Source of the DNA: Lophius americanus
Taxonomy: Eukaryota > Chordata > Actinopteri > Lophiiformes > Lophiidae
NCBI GenBank assembly: GCA_037951165.1
Contig: JBBDHG010000419.1
Location: forward strand, 12,501 to 76,500
DNA: 64,000 nucleotides
Direction: 5' to 3'
The notes below the pieces were generated by a model that was not told the origin of the DNA, did no database searches, and saw only the letters and a list, made by a program, of their open reading frames with translations. Both the position numbers and the translations under genes were made by a program. Positions 45,924 to 56,287 of the stretch are shown here, in pieces. The first letter of the stretch is position 1; every line of letters begins with the position of its first letter.

Positions 45924-46350
45924 TGATGTCCTCTCTGGATCTTTTGTGACTTCCTGGACGAACCTTCATCGTGCTCTTTGAGGAATTCTGGAAGGTGGTC
46001 TACTTCTGTGAAGGTCCACTATTGTTCCAGGTCTTCTCCATGTGTAGATACTGTCTCTGACTGTGGATCTGTGGAGTCCCAGAACCTTAGAAAAAGCTTC
46101 GGAACCCTTCCCAGACTGATGGATCTAAATCACCTCCTGGAATTCCTGTTGATTTTGGTATAGTGTGCTACCGGTGAGACCTGGGAGCCAACTTCCTGCT
46201 TCTGAAGATGGTCCACTGAAGTGATGATGTGGTAGAACAGGGCTGGTAGTCATCAGGTCCTGGTGGGTCCGGTCCAACTGGAACCAGTTCTTGATGATTC
46301 TAGTTTGGAAGATTTCCGGGCTCAGTCTCTTAGGGGGCGGAGCCTCCGTC
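45924..46350 (-). mobile_element. Tc1-like transposase relic, N-terminal part
   Basis: On the minus strand the helix-turn-helix reads HQSGKGSEAFSKVLGLHRST then VRDSIYTW, followed by PGTIVDLHRSRPPSRI (compare the GTT-LPRSGRP linker of Tc1 proteins). The 5' flank, starting GGCTCCGCCCCCT, matches the left part of 32024-32790. Only the DNA-binding region remains, with stops. Confidence 0.75.
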
Positions 46351-46843
46351 ATACATACACAGTGCAGTAAATAAAAGTAGGAGTTCAAACTTGTGTTTTG
46401 TGTTTACTTCGGCTGTTTAACGCTAAATGTAGTTTGATTTACCGACAAAGTTCAGTCTGAGATCCAAACACAATGGGTACAAACCAGGAGTGGTTCTGGT
46501 TCCGCGTAAAGACTCTATATGTCGCTTCAAATGGACGATTCATTACCGCCGCCGAGGCGGAACACCTCCGCACATTCCTCCCGCTAACCTTCAGCACGGA
46601 ACTAATTAGCGGTCTGTCTGTGGTTCCACACTCCGGTTCTGACCCGTTTCTCTTTACTAGCTTCACAGTGAGCAGCTCATTAATTCACAAGAGCCTCTCA
46701 ACAGCAGGGTTCTGACCCTGTTTGGCTCATTCTAGTCGGGCCGAACACGGACGACAGGAGTGTTGTGTTTTATCTAATTGTTCTTGTTTTTGTTCCCTTT
46801 GATGTCAGAATAACTTTATTATTTTTATTTTTTTCCATTCCAG
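46351..46843. other. cacna1i: end of intron 3
   Basis: Unique sequence. The T-rich tract before 46843 is the pyrimidine tract for exon 4. Confidence 0.5.
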
Positions 46844-46941
46844 GATGGTGGAGTACTCTCTGGATCTTCAGAACATGAACTTCACCGCCATCAGGACCGT
46901 CAGGGTGCTCCGGCCCCTCAAAGCAATTAACAGGGTGCCAA
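46844..46941 (+). CDS. cacna1i: cacna1i exon 4: domain I S3-S4 loop and voltage sensor S4
   Basis: Completes Gly199 and encodes residues 200-231 plus the first base of Ser232: MVEYSLDLQNMNFTAIRT, then VRVLRPLKAINRVP. The S4 helix has regularly spaced positive charges at R216, R219, R222, K225 and R229, the gating charges of domain I. KAINRVP with lysine fits Cav3.3 (Cav3.1 and Cav3.2 have RAINRVP, from family knowledge). The acceptor follows a T-rich tract (ttttttccattccag, ending 46843). The donor is A/gtgagt at 46942, phase 1, matching GT at the start of exon 5 to make Ser232. Confidence 0.96.
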
Positions 46942-48389
46942 GTGAGTCACGCCGCCGCCCCACTTGTGGGACTTCCTGTCAGCAGACTTAAAGGTGCAGT
47001 GTGCTAGGCTACCTCAGCTAACCCCTCCCCACCTGATCCGAGCACCTATGGGGGCCTTCACGGGTCAAAATGACATAATCAGGACCTTGTCAATACACAA
47101 AATCCATTTTCTAAATTCTACTTATTCATTCTCTTAAAACTGTAGTTCAAAGTTTTGTTTAAAAAAAAAAAAAAAAAAAATGTTGTTAGCATTTATTGCT
47201 AACAGATGCTAACCGATGCTAGCTGTTTTTTTTTTTTTAATTTTAATTCTAGGTTTTTTTTTATCCGATAGAGAGATGACATCAGTAGGATATAAAAACT
47301 TTTTTTTCTCGTTTTGTCCTTTTGCAGCCTCTACAGGGACACGCCCCCTAATTCTAAACTCCCGTTAAGAAAAACAAAACAACATTTTCTATTTCCAGCT
47401 GATAATGAAAACACACTCATGAATACTATGTTCAATTTATTCCGAGAGATACCCCTAAACCCTGCGGACTGCTCTTTTTTAATTATGTGCTCTAATGCGA
47501 TCCACAGCCAAATCCGGTTCTTCCCGAATCAAAGGTCCAGTCACGCTTCGGAGAATAAAAGCCCGTCCGCCGCGCTCTCTCAGCGGCGGACCGATAACTT
47601 GGCGGCTCTGAGCGGCGCCGACTCCTTCAGCCAGGAATCAGATGGGAAGATTTATAGCGAGATAATTTGGCTTTGAGCCTTTTTTTTTGCAGCGTCAGAA
47701 CATTAAAGGGTGTGAAACAATGTGTTTACCGATCCGAAGTATTTACACGACTCCTATTTCTGTTCTTTCTCGGCTCGGCCTTGGAATCCGGAACAAAGTT
47801 TGATCCGTTTTGTTCTGGTCTAAAGAACTTTTCTTGGCGTATCTCCATCCGGTCGTCGTCGTCGTGTTTCCTTATCCTCATCGAAAATTAATTAAAGATT
47901 TTTTTTCTCCATTGGACCTAATCACCACTAGATCCCTGGTCTCCTTTTCCCCCTTATTGACTGCATAGGCTAGTTTTCTTCTTCTTCTTTCGTTCATCGG
48001 TGAAGGAAGCCGGCTGTATCTTCCGATCCCTTCGGATCCCAGTTCTTCCTCTCTTTAATGAGAGGAAGAACTGGATTGAATTTAGGAAAGATCTTTTTTT
48101 TTTTTTTTTTACAAAAAAAACTTGTTTTTCCGAAATGTTTGGATCCGATTTAGTTCCCCAGATTGGTGACAGCTCTTTTTTTCTTTCTTTAAAAAATTCT
48201 ATATAGACTACGTTACTTCACCTTTAACGCTTTCATGTCCCTGCAAAAAAAAAAAAGCATATTTTGATGAAACTATTTGACCCTTTTTTTTTGTTTGTTC
48301 TATGAATTTACAGAATTATTTTGGGTAAATCCTCACATGCCTTAAAATGCTGAAAAAAAAACCCTACTTTGAATCAGTCTCTCTTGACA
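46942..48389. other. cacna1i: intron 4, first part, unique
   Basis: T- and A-rich runs (for example 47160-47180). A perfect 15-bp hairpin lies at 48039-48074. No element is recognised. Confidence 0.5.
48039..48074. repeat. perfect 15-bp hairpin, 6-nt loop
   Basis: CCAGTTCTTCCTCTC, loop TTTAAT, then the exact reverse complement. The flanks (ATCTTCCGATCCC on the left, AGGAAAGATC on the right) could extend the stem imperfectly. Confidence 0.85.
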
Positions 48390-48456
48390 TCCTCCCCTTG
48401 GAGGCGCCTTTCAGCGGTGGTGACCCTCAGGGCTCACTCTTCGGCCCCTTTACTAT
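48390..48456 (+). mobile_element. LINE reverse transcriptase relic (short)
   Basis: The frame reads APFSGGDPQGSLFGPFTIH, a decayed (V/A)PQGS-LGPLLF motif. Only about 20 codons remain. Confidence 0.5.
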
Positions 48457-50275
48457 TCATAGAATGATCCAGAACCGGTACACTGAGCCTCGGCCGACCC
48501 AATTTTTGTGCTGGACGCCCTGATCCGTTGAACGAAACGAAAGACGCGGCTGATGCCGGTAAACACGGACGCCCCCGGTAAAAACGAGTAATACGAAGCG
48601 AGTACGGCCGCAGAGAGCGAAGAAGATATTTAATCCCCTTTCAACGAGCGTATTAGAAAAAAGTCGTAATATCCTTAATGGCGGTTTAATCCATGTTAAG
48701 GCGGATCTTCAAAGTAACTCCATCCCCTCTGAGCGGCTGTGATGTGGAGCCGCGGCCCATCAGCGGCGCCGCTTGGACGCGGTCGAAGGGGTCTGGAGCC
48801 CCTCGGAGCGCGGCGCCTCCGTGATGAGAATAATCACAAGTCGCTCCTAGTCGCCCTTTTTTGATCACTCCGGGTTTGTAAATGAGGCCCGCGAGGCAGA
48901 ACCGTATCTCTCGGATTCGCTCGCTGCTTGGAGTTGATGCTGTTGCTGCTGGGAGTTTAAGGGTTTTCCCGCCGAAAACCCTTAAACCCTTCCGCTCCTC
49001 ATAAATCCTCCCGCTTCACCGAATGTTCCAGCGCTTTTCCTCAGACGCGGGTCGGCCGCAGGAAAAGAGTTTCGGTGTTTTGGTTTTCTATTTCTGCCCC
49101 CCCCTCCCTCCACTCAAAAAACTTACATTTTCTTTACTTCCAGCCAAAAAACGTTAATTTCTTCTCACCGCTGGACGAAAACATTTGGATTTTTGTTTTA
49201 CTCCCAGTTGGAAAAAGAGCCATTTTTGGTTATTTGGAGCCAAAAAAAGTCGATTTGTTCTTAAATAGTTTGTCAAAAAAGGAATCGTTTAAAACGTTTT
49301 TGTTTTTTTTGTCACTTCCGTCCCTCAAAAAAGTGCAAATTGTGTTTATTTAATTCTGAAAAATTATGTTTTTTTTTTTTTTTAATTTACATCCGATTAC
49401 ATCACTATTACATTTATTTTCTGACTTCTGGCCCACAATAAAAGTTGCGATGAAAAGGTTTTGATTTATTTTATTTATTTTACATATTTCTGATAAGAAG
49501 GGACATTTTCGACACTTCATGGAAAAAAAAAGGTGAAATTTTATCATTTATAGCCGAAAAACGTGATTTTTTTGCCTCGTATGCCGAAAAAGTCAAATTT
49601 TTCTTAAAACATTTTCTTAGTTCCAGTCGAAAAAAAGGAAGATTGCGTTTTACATGTGGCCCAAATTAAGTAAAATTTGAGTTTCCTCGCCATGACATGA
49701 AGTGAAATTTCATTTTTTTACATTTTTCTGTCACTGATACCCAAAAATTTTCAAATTTTATATTCAAAGAATGAAAATTTAGTGCTTTTTTTTCCTTTTC
49801 GCAATTCCATTACTTCCCGTTTAACGTTTAATATGTTTTTCTAATTTCTGATGTGCAGTTTTTTTGTTTCTTCTCATGAAAAAAAGGTCAAATGTTCACC
49901 TAAGTAATGTAAATACTTTCTGCGATAGCATAAAGTAATACTTTTATTGGTACTTCCATGTGAAAAAAGTGAAATTTTTATAGTTCTTTTCAAAATAGTG
50001 AAATTTTTATAACTTCTGGCGATAAAAAAAAAAAAAGAACACGCCCACTCCCCTCCAAAGCTTTTGATTGTCCAGTGAAGAGGGACCTTCCTGTCAATCA
50101 CTGCTGGCTGTGGGGGTGTGGCTTAATGAAGGCATTTTCTTTAGTCTGACGTCGTTACATGGCGCTCTTCACCTCTAGTTTATTTCGTTCTCTATCTTCA
50201 TCACTTTCAACATGGTGGCCGAATGATGAAGGACGAAACCGTGAGACCCGTGCTGCAGAGACATACGGCGCCACA
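48457..50275. other. cacna1i: intron 4 unique sequence
   Basis: 48550-48900 is CpG-rich. 49070-50000 is T- and A-rich, with loosely recurring AAAAAAGT/TTTTT phrases. A 13-bp perfect hairpin lies at 48955-48987. No exon is seen. Confidence 0.45.
48955..48987. repeat. perfect 13-bp hairpin, 7-nt loop
   Basis: GTTTAAGGGTTTT, loop CCCGCCG, then the exact reverse complement. Confidence 0.85.
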
Positions 50276-50326
50276 GATAGCGATAGCGTAGCGATAGCGT
50301 AGCGATAGCGTAGCGATAGCGTAGCG
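50276..50326 (+). repeat. 12-bp tandem repeat TAGCGATAGCG(A)
   Basis: About four copies of GATAGCGTAGC. Confidence 0.93.
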
Positions 50327-50929
50327 TGACGGACATCCACAGCAGGAGCAGTGGCGATAACAGATGTTCGGAGGAGTTTCCGTCTGCAGGGGTGACTTTC
50401 CTGTCCTCCCATCTCCCATTTTGACGTTTGATGGATGAAAGCATGAAAGGAGAACGCCGCCATCTTCATCATCACGCGTCCATCGGCAGGAGGACGTTTG
50501 GGTACAATAAGAATAAAAGGGAGGAGAGGGAGAGGGAGGAGACACAAAAGGAGACAGACGAGCGGAGGGGGGTTGTCTCGACACAATAGGGGAAGATGGA
50601 GGAGAGGAAGAGGGGGATGATGATGTGCGGGGAGGGGGAGGGGCTTGATATGAGGAGGCTATTAGGATGACAGATACCGCCGAGGAGACGAGGGACGGCT
50701 GAATAGAGATGAAATGAAAGAGGGAGCGATAAGATGGGGGTTAGATAATGGAGGAGAAGAAGAAGAGTTAAGACCTCCGAGCTCGTCTTCATTAATTCTA
50801 CCTTTTCTGTTTGTCGATTCTCAGGAAGCGGTTCATCCGACGGCACTTAAACGCATCGTGCCTCATTTTGTTTCACCGTCAGGATATTTACAAACATTTA
50901 AAGACTAAACTACCGCAGTAAAGAAAGGA
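50327..50929. other. cacna1i: intron 4 unique, purine-rich in part
   Basis: 50510-50780 is GGA-rich. Nothing else is recognised. Confidence 0.4.
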
Positions 50930-51890
50930 GAAGTAGAAGAAGTAGTTCTAGTGAGTAGAAGAAGTAGTTCTAGTGAGAAGAAGAAGTAGTTCTAGTGAGT
51001 AGAAGTAGTTCTAGTGAGTAGAAGAAGTAGTTCTAGTGAGTAGAAGTAGTTCTAGTGAGTAGAAGTAGTTCTAGTGAGTAGAAGAAGTAGTTCTAGTGAG
51101 TAGAAGTAGTTCTAGTGAGTAGAAGAAGTAGTTCTAGTGAGTAGAAGAAGTAGTTCTAGTGAGTAGAAGAAGTAGTTCTAGTGAGTAGAAGTAGTTCTAG
51201 TGAGTAGAAGAAGTAGTTCTAGTGAGTAGAAGTAGTTCTAGTGAGTAGAAGAAGTAGTTCTAGTGAGTAGAAAAAGTTCTAGTGAGTAGAAGAAGTAGTT
51301 CTAGTGAGTAGAAGAAGTAGTTCTAGTGAGTAGAAGAAGTAGTTCTAGTGAGTAGAAGAAGTAGTTCTAGTGAGTAGTAGAAGTAGTTCTAGTGAGTAGA
51401 AGTAGTTCTAGTGAGTAGAAGAAGTAGTTCTAGTGAGTAGTAGAAGTAGTTCTAGTGAGTAGTAGAAGTAGTTCTAGTGAGTAGAAGAAGTAGTTCTAGT
51501 GAGTAGAAGAAGTAGTTCTAGTGAGTAGAAGAAGTAGTTCTAGTGAGTAGAAGAAGTAGTTCTAGTGAGTAGAAGAAGTAGTTCTAGTGAGTAGAAGAAG
51601 TAGTTCTAGTGAGTAGTAGAAGTAGTTCTAGTGAGTAGAAGTAGTTCTAGTGAGTAGAAGAAGTAGTTCTAGTGAGTAGTAGAAGTAGTTCTAGTGAGTA
51701 GTAGAAGTAGTTCTAGTGAGTAGAAGAAGTAGTTCTAGTGAGTAGAAGAAGTAGTTCTAGTGAGTAGAAGAAGTAGTTCTAGTGAGTAGAAGAAGTAGTT
51801 CTAGTGAGTAGAAGAAGTAGTTCTAGTGAGTAGAAGTAGTTCTAGTGAGTAGAAGTAGTTCTAGTGAGTAGAAGTAGGTCTAGTGAGTAG
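50930..51890 (+). repeat. 18/21-bp minisatellite AGTAGTTCTAGTGAGTAGAAG
   Basis: About 48 copies of two length variants (with or without an extra AGA or TAG triplet). A 220-bp block (about 51360-51580) recurs at about 51605-51830. Confidence 0.97.
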
Positions 51891-52384
51891 CGAAACAGTC
51901 ACAGCGAAACAGTTGTTTCGAGTTCAGTTGTTCAGTTGTAATTAACCGTAATGGAGCTTCCAGCTTCATGTTATCTTTGGTTTCACTTCCTGTGGGGAAT
52001 CATTCAGAACCTCTTCATCCGTTAATCACAGCTGACACACAGAACAACCTGCCGCTTGTTTACTTCGCTCCTACTTGTTTACAACGTCCTTAAACTATTT
52101 GTTCCCCTTTTCTTTTTTTTCCTTGAATGCATTTGGAATCAGATCATTTAACGGGATCTGATTCTGCGGAGTCTGTTGCAGTTAAAGTCACTAACGACGC
52201 CGATTAAAACGGGTCGGATGTTTTAGCCTCGAAGGAGACATTCGAGGCTCTTCCATCATCGGAAAGACAATTTGTCCATTTGGGACCGATTGAATTCTCC
52301 TGAGGGACGTTGAAAATAAAGTCTACCGATTTAAGCGACATAAAGATTTGTTATTGAATATCCGAAAGATTAGACACTTTCTTT
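51891..52384. other. cacna1i: intron 4 unique sequence
   Basis: Nothing recognised. Confidence 0.4.
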
Positions 52385-53545
52385 TTTCAGGACACGGAAT
52401 GGTGCCTCGGTGACGTAATGCCATGACTCTGGTGCCTCGGTGGCGATGTGACATTGCTGTAGTTCCTCTTTGGAATAATGTCCACGTGATTTTTTTTTCT
52501 GTGGCTCTAGTGTCTCTTGGACATAATGATGTGGCTGGAGTGTGACTGCGATGTAATGACATGGATCGAGTGCCTATGTCACATAATACTGTGGCTTTAG
52601 TGCCCCTGTGATGTGATCACTACAGCCAGATCATGACATCAATGAGGAACTAGAGCCACGTTATTATGTCACAGAGATAGTAAAGCTATGTCACGTCACA
52701 AAGTCACTAGAAGAATGCTATTACATCGCAGAGGCACTAGAGTCATGTCTTTATGTCACATAAATAGTGGACCCGTGTCATTATGTCACAGAGTCACTAG
52801 AGCCACCGTGATGCAAAACATTTTGGCTCTAGTGGCTCTAATGCCTATGTCACATAATACCGGGGCTTTAGTGCCCCTGTGATGTGATCACTACACCCTG
52901 ATCATGACATCAATGATGAACTAGAGCCACGCTATTATGTCCCAGAGTCACTAGAGCCACATTATTGCATCACAGTGACATGACTCTAGTGCCTCTGTGA
53001 GGTAATGCTGTGGCTTAAGTGCCTTTGTGATATACTTGCTGGGCTGTACTACTTCTGTGACGTAATGATGTGGCTCTAGTGCCTCTTTGAGGTAATGATG
53101 TGGCTGAAGTGCCTCTGTGACATAATGATATGACTCTAGACCCTCTGTGACATAATTATGTGGCTGTAGTGCCTCTGTGATGTAACGACATGACTTTAGT
53201 GCCTCTGTGACATAATGATGTGGCTGTAGTGCCTCTGTGACGTAATGATGTGGCTGTAGTGACTCTTTGACGTAATTATTTGACTCTAGTGCCTCTGTGA
53301 TGTAACGACATGACTTAAGTGCCTCTGTGACATAATGATGTGGCTGTAGTGCCTCTGTGACATAATTATGTGGCTGTAGTGCCTCTGTGATGTAACGACA
53401 TGACTTTAGTGCCTCTGTGACATAATGATGTGGCTGTAGTGCCTCTGTGACATAATGATGTGGCTGTAGTGACTCTTTGACGTAATTATTTGACTCTAGT
53501 GCCTCTGTGACATAATGATGTGGCTGTAGTGACAACGTGGCCCCG
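52385..53545. repeat. 30-bp minisatellite with internal strand switches
   Basis: The + oriented unit is ATGATGTGGCTGTAGTGCCT then CTGTGACATA (52396-52615, about 52826-52890 and 52975-53545). Between these, 52640-52810 and 52905-52970 carry the unit in reverse complement (CACTAGAGCCAC, TTATGTCACAGAG). A roughly 95-bp segment at 52583-52678 is repeated at about 52845-52945. The monomer family is that of 33055-34395. Confidence 0.93.
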
Positions 53546-53887
53546 GTGAAGCCTTCAGCTCTCTTGTCTTGTCCTTGATTAGATTTAAATAGCTCCAACC
53601 ATTATGTCATGTGACAGGGGACCCCCGGGAGGTGGTCCGGAGACCGCCGGCCTCACTTAGCCCCGATTAGCGGTCCAAATGCCGGATCAGTCCTCAGTTC
53701 TGTCTCTCAGAGAACGTTTAACCCCAGCGTCGGTCTCCTCGTACCATCACAGACGCAGTAATGAGCCGTGGGAGCACAATCGGCGTGGAGATTAGGGATC
53801 GATTAGCTCCGTATGATAATACGGGGGGGATGCTTGGAAATGTCAGCGAAGAATCTCCGACTCGGCAGAGGAAAGCGAGTGGGAGCG

Positions 53888-53921
<34 letters not shown>

Positions 53922-54243
53922 CAGGAACGATGTCGAGGGGAATCCTCGACATCCTCTTCAATCATTAAATACCGAACAAATCCATCCGCTGGTGCTCTAT
54001 GAGGCCGGATCAGGTGACCCCCGGGGGGCCGACAGCTTATCGGATGTGCCCGAGAAGTGTTACTAAAACGTGGGAGTAGCAAACTCTGCGGCCAGAGAGT
54101 GTTTGGGAATAAGGTAGTTAAAATAATTGTACGCAGGGGGGAATGAGTGACATCAGAGACCCCCTGTACCAGAATAAGTTGGGTGAGTCGTAGGCATTGG
54201 TTGGGTGGGCACCTATGGTCCTCGGTACCTACCGTGAGGTGGA
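53546..54243. other. cacna1i: intron 4 unique sequence with a GA run
   Basis: (GA)n at 53890-53921. No element is recognised. Confidence 0.5.
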
Positions 54244-54690
54244 CTATGTTAGCTTATTAGAGTTATGTAGGGTTAGGTAGGTACTTGTTGGTAGGTACTT
54301 AGTCAGGTAGAGGTTGGTAGGTTTTTTTGGTGGATAGATTTTGGTAGCTACTTAGCTTCAGTTGGAGTTTGGTTGGTACCTAAGGGACTTGGTTAGGTAT
54401 TTACTAACTAGCCTTTGGTATTTAGTCATAATTAGGTAAGTTCTTAGGTAGGTACATTCTGGGCGATACTTAGAGCTCACTACAGGTACTTAGGTGGGTA
54501 GATTTTGGTTGGTTCTTAGATTCAGGTAGAGGTTTTTAGGGTTCTTAGAGTGAAGTCGAGTTTGGTGGGTACTTAGAGCCAGTTAGGGTTTGGTTGGTAC
54601 CTAAGGTACTTGGTTAGGTATTTACTAACTAGCGTTTGGTATTTAGTCATAATTAGGTAAGTTCTTAGGTAGGTACATTTCCGGAGGTAA
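54244..54690 (+). repeat. degenerate GGTAGGTACTTA repeat with a 220-bp duplication
   Basis: Irregular GGTAGGTACTTAG phrases. About 100 bp starting at TTTGGTTGGTACCTAAGG (about 54368) recur at about 54590 with few changes. Confidence 0.9.
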
Positions 54691-54787
54691 ATAGAGTTAG
54701 ATAGAGTTACTCAACGTCCCGAAGAGTTTGTCAGCTAGCTTAACTAGCTACTAACTTTGAGAATCTTTCACGTCTTTGTCTCCGCAG

Positions 54788-54947
54788 GTATGCGAATCCT
54801 TGTGAACCTGCTGCTGGACACGCTACCCATGCTGGGTAACGTGCTCCTCCTCTGCTTCTTTGTCTTCTTCATCTTCGGAATCATCGGCGTGCAGCTGTGG
54901 GCCGGGCTTCTGAGGAACCGCTGCTACCCCGAGGAGAACTTCACGCT
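54788..54947 (+). CDS. cacna1i: cacna1i exon 5: S4-S5 linker, S5 and start of the S5-P loop
   Basis: Encodes residues 232 (completed) to 284 plus two bases of Leu285. The S4-S5 linker and S5 read SMRILVNLLLDTLPMLGNV and LLLCFFVFFIFGIIGVQLW, followed by AGLLRNRCYPEENFTL, which enters the extracellular turret. MRILVNLL with Asn238 and FGIIGVQL fit Cav3.3 (Cav3.1 and Cav3.2 have VTLL and FGIVG, from family knowledge). N282-F-T is a possible N-glycosylation sequon at the start of the loop. The acceptor is tctccgcag ending at 54787 and the donor is CT/gtgagt at 54948. An in-frame ATG at 54757 lies in the intron and is not the start of anything. Confidence 0.96.
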
Positions 54948-55709
54948 GTGAGTCACCGCCGGTTCGGAGTGTCAGTGGGTGGAGAGAAAGTGTGAGACAT
55001 GGCGATGCTTGTGGACGAGTGACGAGTTGGTCCGCCCCCCCTCAACAGCCTCCGAGGGGGACCAGTTCTGACAAGACTGGATCCTAAACACCACCAATTG
55101 GTTCCCGCTTCCGATGTCTTAATATGTCTGTCCAAAGAAACCAGACTTGTCCGGTTCTGCACAAGGACAATGACACGAATGGTTCTGACCGTTGAAGACC
55201 CCCGTTGATCCTGGATAGGGGAGGGGTGGGCTGAAACTGAAGTCTGGACCTTTTTCTTGTTGAGCTCGACTTCATTTTACAGTATCCAACTTAAAGCTTC
55301 TTTAGACTTGGTTTTAAAAAAAATACCCACAAAAATATTTGTGGGTAATATTCTCTCATTAGGTTAATTACATCATCCGACCGATATCATCCCAGCGATG
55401 AAGACTCTCTCACCTCTGGTGCTTCCTCTTCTCTCTGCTCTTCATCCGATTGCGGCTGAGTGTTAAATCATCACGGAGCAAATGTCAAATCATCTCCCAG
55501 TTAATTCTGCCGCTTCATTAAAAAAACAAAAAAAACAAACTCGAGGCCCGACCCCTCGCAACTTCTGCCACGCTCCGTCCATCGCTTTGTTTGCGGCGGA
55601 GGGGGTGGGGGCGGGGGTGGTTGGGGGGGCGGAGGCCGTGAGCTGTGCTACGAAAACATTCCAAAAACGTTTTCAGCAAAAGCAAGGGGGAGACAGTCTT
55701 TCCGTGAAA
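54948..55709. other. cacna1i: intron 5, first part, unique
   Basis: A 10-bp hairpin (TACCCACAAA, loop AATA, inverse) lies at 55324-55347. Nothing else is recognised. Confidence 0.45.
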
Positions 55710-55806
55710 GGTCAGTGAACACAACGTCTGAGCGACTTGTTATTCTCGCCCCTGAACGGCGCCGAGGCGCAAATAATGACTCGCTCAGACGTTGTGTTCA
55801 CTGACC
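55710..55806. repeat. perfect 26-bp inverted repeat with a 45-nt spacer
   Basis: The left arm 55710-55735 begins GGTCAGTGAACACAACGTCT. The right arm 55781-55806 is its exact reverse complement. The arms end abruptly: flanking bases do not pair. The spacer is unrelated and contains GGCGCC. Confidence 0.95.
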
Positions 55807-55959
55807 CCCCCCCAGATTTTTGTTTCTCCTCCTGTCTGCGATTGAATATTTCACGATTGTCTGTCTCCGAATCTTACAGCAGAATTATCTCACGTCGGTT
55901 TTTACATCTCACGTCTCACACCGCGGAGTTTCTCTCATCTGGGCGAAGGCTTGGCATGT

Positions 55960-56287
55960 AGAAGAGGCCAGCAGCAGTGAGGGTAGTAGAGGCCAGCAGC
56001 AGTGAGGGTAGCAGAGGCCAGCAGCAGTGAGGGTAGTAGAGGCCAGCAGCAGTGAGGGTAGTAGAGGCCAGCAGCAGTGAGGGTAGCAGAGGCCAGCAGC
56101 AGTGAGGGTAGCAGAGGCCAGCAGCAGTGAGGGTAGCAGAGGCCAGCAGCAGTGAGGGTAGCAGAGGCCAGCAGCAGTGAGGGTAGCAGAGGCCAGCAGC
56201 AGTGAGGGTAGCAGAGGCCAGCAGCAGTGAGGGTAGTAGAGGCCAGCAGCAGTGAGGGTAGTAGAGGCCAGCAGCAGGGAGGGTAGC
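55960..56287 (+). repeat. 25-bp minisatellite, about 13 copies
   Basis: The unit is GAGGCCAGCAGCAGTGAGGG plus TAGCA (or TAGTA). It is nearly homogeneous. The core is shared with the 47-bp array at 57776-58856. Confidence 0.97.

Noticed and set aside
52951..53598. 215-codon minus-strand frame (HHYVTEAL repeats)
   Set aside because: Artefact of the 30-bp array.
54757..54787. ATG upstream of exon 5 as an alternative start
   Set aside because: It is in the intron, followed by a good acceptor (ccgcag) exactly where the conserved sequence begins.
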